19,422 nt of DNA from an uncultured Campylobacter sp. (GTDB taxonomy: Bacteria; Campylobacterota; Campylobacteria; Campylobacterales; Campylobacteraceae). Shown one piece after another: positions 14,829 through 19,422 of the stretch. Position numbers and translations under genes: made by a program. A model generated the notes under the pieces. It ran no database searches. It was not told the DNA's origin and saw only the letters and a list, made by a program, of their open reading frames with translations. The stretch spans positions 1 to 19,422 of the forward strand of contig CALCKS010000199.1 in the NCBI GenBank assembly GCA_937965895.1, given 5' to 3'. Each line of letters opens with the position of its first letter. Position 1 is the first letter of the stretch.

Positions 14829-15627
14829 AAATGCAAATTTGACGCCCGCTCCTAGCGATGTGGCGGGGCTAAATAAATTCGTCGAAGTCGTCAAAAATAT
14901 GTGCGGCGTGGACCTGGAGTCCAAAAAGGACATGATAAAACAACGCCTAATAAATTTCTGCCAAGCAAACGGCATCCCAAGCTTTGAAGCACTAAGCTCA
15001 AAAGTCCTCGTAGACCGCTTTATGAGGCAAGAAATCGTAAATTTAATCACCACGAACGAGACTTATTTTTACAGAGAGTTGCCACAGCTGCAAGCCGCGA
15101 TCTACTACGCCAGAGAGGAGCTTGATAGCGTGCGGATACTGTGCGCGCCGTGCTCGACGGGCGACGAGGCGTACTCGCTAGGTATGCTAGCGCACTCAAA
15201 TTTGCTCGACGTAAATCGCGTCAGCATCGTGGGTGTCGACATAAACTCCGAGGCCATAGATAGCTGTAAAAAGGGCGTTTATAGCGAGCGCTCACTGCAC
15301 CGCCTAAACGACAATCAAAAAAATATCTACTTTACAAAACGCGACGGCAAATACGAAATCAGGCGCGAGATGCTGCCTAGATGCGAGTTTAGCGTGGCAA
15401 ATATCTTTGACGACGCGATCTTTAAACTCGGTAAATTTGACATCATTTTCTCGCGAAATATGATGATTTATTTTAACGAGGAATTTAAGCTAAAAACGGT
15501 CGAGCGCTTTCATAAAATTTTGAGCGATCACGGCAGGCTCTACGTCGGACACGCCGATCTGGTGCCGTTTACGACGCTTTATAAAAAGCATATTTCAAAC
15601 GGAACGACTTATTACGCCAAGGCCTGA
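14821..15627 (+). CDS. cheR: Chemoreceptor methyltransferase CheR
   Basis: This 268-residue enzyme methylates receptor glutamates from S-adenosylmethionine, opposing CheB. The N-terminal helical domain ends in LITTNETYFYRE (76-86), the conserved segment by the substrate site. The SAM-binding domain has CAPCSTGDEAYSLGML (108-123), VGVDINSEAIDSCKKGVYSE (138-157), and FDIIFSRNMMIYFNEE (206-221), the CheR signature. No C-terminal pentapeptide-binding TPR is present. GGAAAGG precedes the ATG inside cheB, so the two adaptation enzymes are co-translated. Length is normal. Confidence 0.96.
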   Translation: MLENANLTPAPSDVAGLNKFVEVVKNMCGVDLESKKDMIKQRLINFCQANGIPSFEALSSKVLVDRFMRQEIVNLITTNETYFYRELPQLQAAIYYAREELDSVRILCAPCSTGDEAYSLGMLAHSNLLDVNRVSIVGVDINSEAIDSCKKGVYSERSLHRLNDNQKNIYFTKRDGKYEIRREMLPRCEFSVANIFDDAIFKLGKFDIIFSRNMMIYFNEEFKLKTVERFHKILSDHGRLYVGHADLVPFTTLYKKHISNGTTYYAKA

Positions 15628-15658
15628 GCGGAGTAAATTGCCGTTAAATTTGATTGAT

Positions 15659-15721
15659 AAATTTGACCTACCGAGACTGCTACGTTTTTGATGCGGACGG
15701 TAAATTTGCCGGGTCAAATTT
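15659..15721. terminator. Inverted AAATTTGACC pair between convergent genes
   Basis: AAATTTGACC (15659-15668) and GGTCAAATTT (15712-15721) form a perfect 10-bp inverted repeat between convergent cheR and the MFS gene. Inside, TACCG (15669-15673) and CGGTA (15698-15702) add a nested stem. Placement suggests a bidirectional terminator, though U-runs are short. The 136-base gap holds five whole AAATTT copies, plus one running into the MFS stop codon. Confidence 0.45.
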
Positions 15722-15763
15722 GATTAAATTTGCCACTTGCCAAACCCGCGCCGTAAAGTAAAT

Positions 15764-16966
15764 TTACGCTAGCTCGTCTTTGTAAATTTTACGCACGAAA
15801 AGCCAGTAAATCGCTCCGGCAAAAAACATACAGCCTATTAGAGCCGTGATCAGCGAGAGGCTGAGTCCTAGCTCAAAAAGCAAACCTATACCGCTAGAAA
15901 TCACCGCCGCGACGCCCAGGTAAACCATATCGTTATAAGCGATTATACGGCCGTAATATGCCGGATCGCACTTTTGCTGGATGAGCGTGTAGGTGTAGCT
16001 CCAAAGTGTCGATGTGAAAAACCCAGCGCAAAAAATCCCGATAAATCCGATATAAAAGTTAAACTGCAGCGCGCTCCACGCAATGACGCCAAGGCTGTGT
16101 CCGACGTAGATATAGACTAGGTTGGAGTTTGAGACAAATTTGCTAAGCACGAGCGGGCCGACGATGAGGGCGACGGCGCGACAGGCGTTGATGTAGCCGA
16201 TGATGAGAGATGCCGATAGCAGGCCAGCGTACGGATAGTCGGCTAGTAGCGCCACGAGCGCGTCGTAGCTGGTCACGCCTACAACCGCGTGCAGCATGAT
16301 GAGGTGCGCGATGAGGGGGTTTTGTTTTATGTATTTTAGGCCGTTTTTTAGCATCTCGCGGACTTTTTCGCCGTCTTTTTTAGCCCGCACGGCGATATCT
16401 GTTTTAAGCAGGACGATAAGCGCCACGCCGTAAAGAGCGCAGTCTAGCAAAAAGGCGCTTTTTATCCCGAAAAAATGGATATAAATGCCCGCTAGCCCCA
16501 TGCCCGCGGTGTATGAAAACGCCCAAATGAGTGAGTGGATCTCGTTTGCGGTTTTTAGGTCGTCTTTGTTTAAAATTTTGGGGAAAAGGCTCATTTCGAC
16601 CTGAAAATACGTCCCACCGGCTCCGACTCTGATAAATATTATCACAAATAGCAGCCACATCAAGGAGAGTTTGTCGATAAAAACGAGCATAAAAACAGTC
16701 ACCATCTCCACGACAGTGAGCGCTATTAGCATCGGTTTGGGGCTAAATTTATCCACCACGATACCGCTAAAAGGCGATAGTAGCACGCCCGGCACGAAAG
16801 CTAGCGCAGCTGCAGCCGTGATCGCCCAAACGGGCGCGTCAAGCTCGATAAGCAGCGTAAAAATGCCCGTGTGCGAGAACCAAACGCCAAAATAACAAAT
16901 CAGCTGTATGAGCGAGAGGCGCGCGAAAACAGGCTGGGTTTTTAGTAGGTTGATAAATTTACTCAT
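15764..16966 (-). CDS. MFS exporter, DHA3-like
   Basis: This 400-residue protein has about 12 membrane helices. The loop after helix 2 reads GIVVDKFSPKP, the usual MFS DxxxP/R-type motif A, and RVGAGGTYFQVEMSLFPKIL (about 113-132) resembles the DHA3 group of drug or siderophore exporters (EntS-like). The central loop (about 195-215) is basic. The start ATG has only a weak ribosome site. It lies 39 bases after the NlpE-like lipoprotein gene on the same strand and is likely co-transcribed with it. The substrate is unknown; an envelope-stress or efflux role is inference. Confidence 0.88.
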   Translation of the reverse strand: MSKFINLLKTQPVFARLSLIQLICYFGVWFSHTGIFTLLIELDAPVWAITAAAALAFVPGVLLSPFSGIVVDKFSPKPMLIALTVVEMVTVFMLVFIDKLSLMWLLFVIIFIRVGAGGTYFQVEMSLFPKILNKDDLKTANEIHSLIWAFSYTAGMGLAGIYIHFFGIKSAFLLDCALYGVALIVLLKTDIAVRAKKDGEKVREMLKNGLKYIKQNPLIAHLIMLHAVVGVTSYDALVALLADYPYAGLLSASLIIGYINACRAVALIVGPLVLSKFVSNSNLVYIYVGHSLGVIAWSALQFNFYIGFIGIFCAGFFTSTLWSYTYTLIQQKCDPAYYGRIIAYNDMVYLGVAAVISSGIGLLFELGLSLSLITALIGCMFFAGAIYWLFVRKIYKDELA

Positions 16967-17005
16967 TTTGGGCTTCGGGTTAAATTTGAACGCTAAATTT
17001 GCCGC

Positions 17006-17458
17006 TTAGTTTGCTTCTACTTTTTTGTAGATGCGCTCCTGGGCGAAATTTTCTTTGATAAAGCTGTTTTGGTTGCCTATCTGGCGAAGCGTATCGCCAT
17101 TAATCTCGAAATTTAGCTTTTCGCGGTATTGATTCGTCACTCTTAGAGTGTTGCCGCTTATATCGTAAATGCCCTTTTGTAGTTCTCTTTGCGCGATCTT
17201 TTTTTGATAAACGGTGTCGATTTTAAACGTGCCGTCCGCGTTGAGTGTTAGCGTGCTTTTTGAGTTTTCGCTGCAACCATCGCAAAGCACCTTAGCCTCG
17301 TAAACGCCGATCAAATTTTCCTTATCCATCTCGGTGCCGCACGTTTCAAAAACCTCCGTGCTGCCGCATTTTTTGTTGTTTACTGCGCTTGCGCCGCCGC
17401 TTGCCGCACAGCCAGCAAATATCATCGCAGCCGCGGCTAAAAATAAAATATTTTTCAT
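17006..17458 (-). CDS. NlpE-like outer-membrane lipoprotein
   Basis: This 150-residue protein starts with a lipoprotein signal peptide; lipidation is predicted at Cys17 (IFAGC, a slightly atypical lipobox). The segment GVYEAKVLCDGCSENSKSTLTLNADGTFKI (from about residue 51) matches the NlpE N-terminal fold, in which a CxxC pair (here Cys59 and Cys62) sits in the first strands. E. coli NlpE senses lipoprotein trafficking defects, redox state and copper via Cpx. Only the N-terminal domain is present, and two further Cys (31, 40) lie upstream. AAGGA precedes the ATG. The family call is moderate to good; the sensing function is inference, since Campylobacter lacks an obvious Cpx system. Confidence 0.78.
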   Translation of the reverse strand: MKNILFLAAAAMIFAGCAASGGASAVNNKKCGSTEVFETCGTEMDKENLIGVYEAKVLCDGCSENSKSTLTLNADGTFKIDTVYQKKIAQRELQKGIYDISGNTLRVTNQYREKLNFEINGDTLRQIGNQNSFIKENFAQERIYKKVEAN

Positions 17459-17482
17459 GATTTATCCTTAAAATTTTGGCTA

Positions 17483-17488
17483 ATTATA
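17483..17488 (-). promoter_or_regulatory. -10 promoter of the NlpE-like/MFS operon
   Basis: On the minus strand the sequence reads TTTTTAGTATAATTAG, with a perfect TATAAT at 17488-17483 after a T-run. Transcription would start near 17476, about 18 bases before the ATG. Confidence 0.6.
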
Positions 17489-17499
17489 CTAAAAATTTT

Positions 17500-17540
17500 C
17501 CGCTAAAATGGCGATTTTTTAGCAAAAAGCCGCTAAAATG
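17500..17540 (+). promoter_or_regulatory. Direct repeat CCGCTAAAATG before the SPFH gene
   Basis: CCGCTAAAATG occurs at 17500-17510 and again at 17530-17540, 30 bases apart. Each holds TAAAAT, a 5/6 match to a -10; the second (17534-17539) is well placed to drive the SPFH gene, with a leader of about 20 bases. The first copy also forms a 7-bp hairpin (GCTAAAA 17502-17508, TTTTAGC 17517-17523). The repeat could be tandem promoters or an operator. Confidence 0.4.
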
Positions 17541-17565
17541 ATGAAAAATATTTTAAGGAGTAGTC

Positions 17566-18486
17566 ATGGAAGAGAGCATCCCGTTTATCGTATTTGCCGT
17601 GGTTGTGCTGGCCTTTGCGGTTTTATTTTTAAAAGCCGGTATCAAGATCATCTCGCAGTCTGATATCTACATCGTCGAGCGTTTGGGTAAATTCCATAAG
17701 GTGCTTGACGGCGGATTTCACATCATCATCCCTTTTGTCGATCAGATCCGCGCCGTGATCACCGTGCGCGAACAGCTAGTAGATATCACGAAGCAACAAG
17801 TCATCACCAAAGATAACGTAAACATAAGCGTCGACGGCATCGTGTTTTTAAAGGTCGTGGACGGCAAAATGGCTCTGTATAACGTCGATAGCTACAAACG
17901 CGCGATCGCAAATTTGGCCATGACGACGCTGCGCGGCGAGATCGGCGCGATGAACCTCGACGATACTCTTAGCTCGCGCGACCGCCTAAACTCCGCGCTA
18001 CAAAGAGCGCTCGGAGACGCCGCCGATAACTGGGGCGTAAAGATCATGCGCGTCGAGATCTCCGAGATCTCCGTGCCGCACGGCATCGAAGAGGCGATGA
18101 ATCTACAGATGAAAGCCGAGCGCGAAAAACGCGCCATCGAGCTAAAAGCGCAGGCTGAAAAAGAGGCGCTCATCCGCAACGCCGAGGCGCTAAAACAAGA
18201 AAAAGTATTGCAAGCCGAAGCCATCGAGCGTATGGCTGATGCGAAAAAATACGAGCAAATCGCGCTAGCTACGGCTCAAAAAGAGGCGATGGATATGATA
18301 AACGAAAGCATGGCGCAAAACGCAAAAGCCGCCGAGTTCCTGCTCGCGCGCGACCGCGTCGGAGCCTTTAACGAGCTAGCCAAAAACGGCTCGAAAGATA
18401 AAATTTTAGTCCCTTACGAAGCGACCGAGCTCATCGGCTCTTTAAGCGTTTTAAAGGACTTTTTAGGCGCTAGGGCGGCAAAATGA
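17566..18486 (+). CDS. SPFH/Band 7 membrane protein (stomatin/QmcA-like)
   Basis: This 306-residue protein has an N-terminal membrane helix (about 6-26), an SPFH domain (about 30-190; IVERLGKFHKVLDGGFHIIIPFVDQI and NVDSYKRAIANLAMTTLR are characteristic) and a long Ala/Glu/Lys coiled coil (about 185-260) that drives ring assembly. Family members form large oligomers at the membrane, regulate proteases such as FtsH or organise membrane domains. The partner nfeD gene starts inside its last codons (ATGA overlap), the standard stomatin-NfeD pairing. AAGGAG lies 6 bases before the ATG. Confidence 0.94.
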   Translation: MEESIPFIVFAVVVLAFAVLFLKAGIKIISQSDIYIVERLGKFHKVLDGGFHIIIPFVDQIRAVITVREQLVDITKQQVITKDNVNISVDGIVFLKVVDGKMALYNVDSYKRAIANLAMTTLRGEIGAMNLDDTLSSRDRLNSALQRALGDAADNWGVKIMRVEISEISVPHGIEEAMNLQMKAEREKRAIELKAQAEKEALIRNAEALKQEKVLQAEAIERMADAKKYEQIALATAQKEAMDMINESMAQNAKAAEFLLARDRVGAFNELAKNGSKDKILVPYEATELIGSLSVLKDFLGARAAK

Positions 18487-18881
18487 TACCTGCGTACTTG
18501 ATGCTAGCCGCAGGCGTCGGATTAGTCATGCTCGAGTTTATGCTCGGTAGCTTTTTCGTGCTATTTTTCGGGCTTGGATTTTTAGCGGTCGGAGTTTTGG
18601 GATTTTTTATCGATATCGCTTGGGAGTATCAAATTTTACTCATCGCTATTGTCTCATTAGTCCTGCTTTTTGCGCTTAGAAAGCCGTTAAAGGCCAAATT
18701 TAACCAGCACGAAAGCGAGGTCAAAGACGATTTTTTAAACGAGAGCGGCGAGGGCGAGATCAGAGAGGGTATGGTTTATTTTAAGGGTACTTTGTGGCGC
18801 TACGATGGAAATTTATCCGAGGGCTCGAAGGTACGCGTGCGCGGCACAAAGGGAAATAAAGTCGTTTTACAGCGGGATTAA
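18483..18881 (+). CDS. nfeD: NfeD-family membrane protein
   Basis: This 132-residue protein has two or three N-terminal membrane helices (about 4-22, 24-42 and 47-65), then a soluble OB-fold domain (about 90-130; GMVYFKGTLWRYDGNLSEGSKVRVRGTKGNKVVLQ). This is the short NfeD form without a ClpP-like protease domain. NfeD proteins act with the adjacent SPFH protein in membrane quality control. The start overlaps the SPFH stop by 4 bases. Downstream, the gap to the next gene is 75 bases and shows only a weak GCGGC/GCCGC pair. Confidence 0.92.
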   Translation: MIPAYLMLAAGVGLVMLEFMLGSFFVLFFGLGFLAVGVLGFFIDIAWEYQILLIAIVSLVLLFALRKPLKAKFNQHESEVKDDFLNESGEGEIREGMVYFKGTLWRYDGNLSEGSKVRVRGTKGNKVVLQRD

Positions 18882-18956
18882 TTTGGCTTTTAGGGCGGCT
18901 TTTGATGTTTTAGTTGCCTTTTTGCGCCGCTCAAATTTAAGCAAAAAAGGATAGCG

Positions 18957-19422
18957 GTGAAACTTGCCGTAGATGCGTATTATGCGGGAAGCAAGGCTAA
19001 AGTCGTAGGGGTTTTGTTTGAAAACTTTAGCGACGAAAAGCCGCTCAAAATCATGTCAAAAATATTGGACGACGTAGCGCCCTATGAGAGCGGAAGCTTT
19101 TATAAAAGAGAGCTGCCGTGCATCGTCTCGCTTTTGCAGGATTTGGACGTGCGGGATATCTCGCTCATCGTGGTCGACGGTTTCGTCTATCTTGACGACG
19201 AGAGCAGATACGGTCTGGGCGGACATTTATACGAGTGCTTGGAGCGCAGAGTGCAGATCGTGGGCGTAGCCAAATCGCCTTTTAAAGGAAGCTGTAAGCT
19301 CGTAAGAGAAATTTGCAGAGGCGGTAGCAAGAGGCCGCTTTTTATTAGCGCTATCGGCATGGATGTGGACGAAGCGGCGCGGCTCGTAAAGGGGATGAGC
19401 GGCGAGTTTAGGATACCTAGCT
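18957..19422 (+). CDS. Endonuclease V-like protein (partial, 5' part)
   Basis: A GTG at 18957, with AAAAAAGGA 6 bases upstream, opens a frame of 155 residues that runs off the right edge. The sequence fits the endonuclease V fold. LAVDAYY holds Asp6, PYESGSFYKRELP holds Glu52, IVVDGFVYLD holds Asp74 and GVAKSPFKG follows; together these give the usual D/E/D metal site and substrate-lysine block. Endonuclease V cuts DNA or RNA one base 3' of deaminated adenine (inosine). Compared with E. coli Nfi the start is about 30 residues shorter. An annotation starting at an internal ATG of another frame (19084) is wrong. An RNase H-like domain of different function is possible, but the catalytic residues favour a working nuclease. 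Confidence 0.85.
   Translation, partial: MKLAVDAYYAGSKAKVVGVLFENFSDEKPLKIMSKILDDVAPYESGSFYKRELPCIVSLLQDLDVRDISLIVVDGFVYLDDESRYGLGGHLYECLERRVQIVGVAKSPFKGSCKLVREICRGGSKRPLFISAIGMDVDEAARLVKGMSGEFRIPS

Noticed and set aside
18900..18942. GCGGC/GCCGC hairpin after nfeD as a terminator
   Set aside because: The stem is only 5 bp with a loop over 20 bases and no clean U-run after it.
19084..19269. 61-residue open frame at the right edge
   Set aside because: It is a shadow of the endonuclease V-like frame, which has the catalytic motifs and a ribosome site.

Overview
This window looks like chromosomal DNA of a Campylobacter, probably from the C. showae/C. rectus/C. curvus side of the genus rather than C. 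jejuni. The grounds are the gene content (FlhX-like protein, CheB without a receiver domain, HemL, stomatin/NfeD pair), extended -10 promoters preceded by T-runs, and a very high density of AAATTT / TCAAATTTGA words. The species assignment is inference from memory of these genomes. I saw no rRNA, tRNA, CRISPR, insertion sequence or prophage. Apart from the two genes cut by the window edges, every clear gene looks intact.

Layout. (1) 1-256: 5' part of a secreted Sel1/Hcp-like repeat protein (minus), then a 468-base gene-free stretch full of AAATTT words. (2) 725-5197, minus: a tight operon rpiB, a small membrane coiled-coil protein, apt, dedA-like, pepA, ychF, with start/stop overlaps at most junctions and a textbook promoter before rpiB. 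(3) 5308-7667, minus: folD, lepB and a site-2-type membrane protease. (4) 7750-13997, plus, divergent from folD: a periplasmic cytochrome c, hemL, an AtpZ-like protein, a four-helix membrane protein with a repeat-built linker, a YcaD-type MFS transporter, a FliK-like hook-length protein, an FlhX-like FlhB C-terminal homologue, and a small membrane ORF. (5) 14265-15627, plus: cheB and cheR, the chemotaxis adaptation enzymes. (6) 15764-17458, minus: an NlpE-like lipoprotein followed by an MFS exporter. (7) 17566-18881, plus: an SPFH (stomatin/QmcA) protein and its NfeD partner, then the start of an endonuclease V-like gene running off the right edge.

Most genes are housekeeping: nucleotide salvage, pentose phosphate interconversion, one-carbon metabolism, heme synthesis, protein export and turnover, and motility. 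The most unusual signal is at the DNA level. AAATTT, often within the palindrome TCAAATTTGA, recurs in almost every intergenic gap. It is arranged as inverted pairs at gene ends, supplies the TTG start codon of three genes, and makes up much of the linker of one protein in two reading frames. AAATTT fits RAATTY, the methylation motif linked to DNA uptake in C. jejuni. The family may therefore act like an uptake or self-recognition sequence; this is a hypothesis, not shown here.
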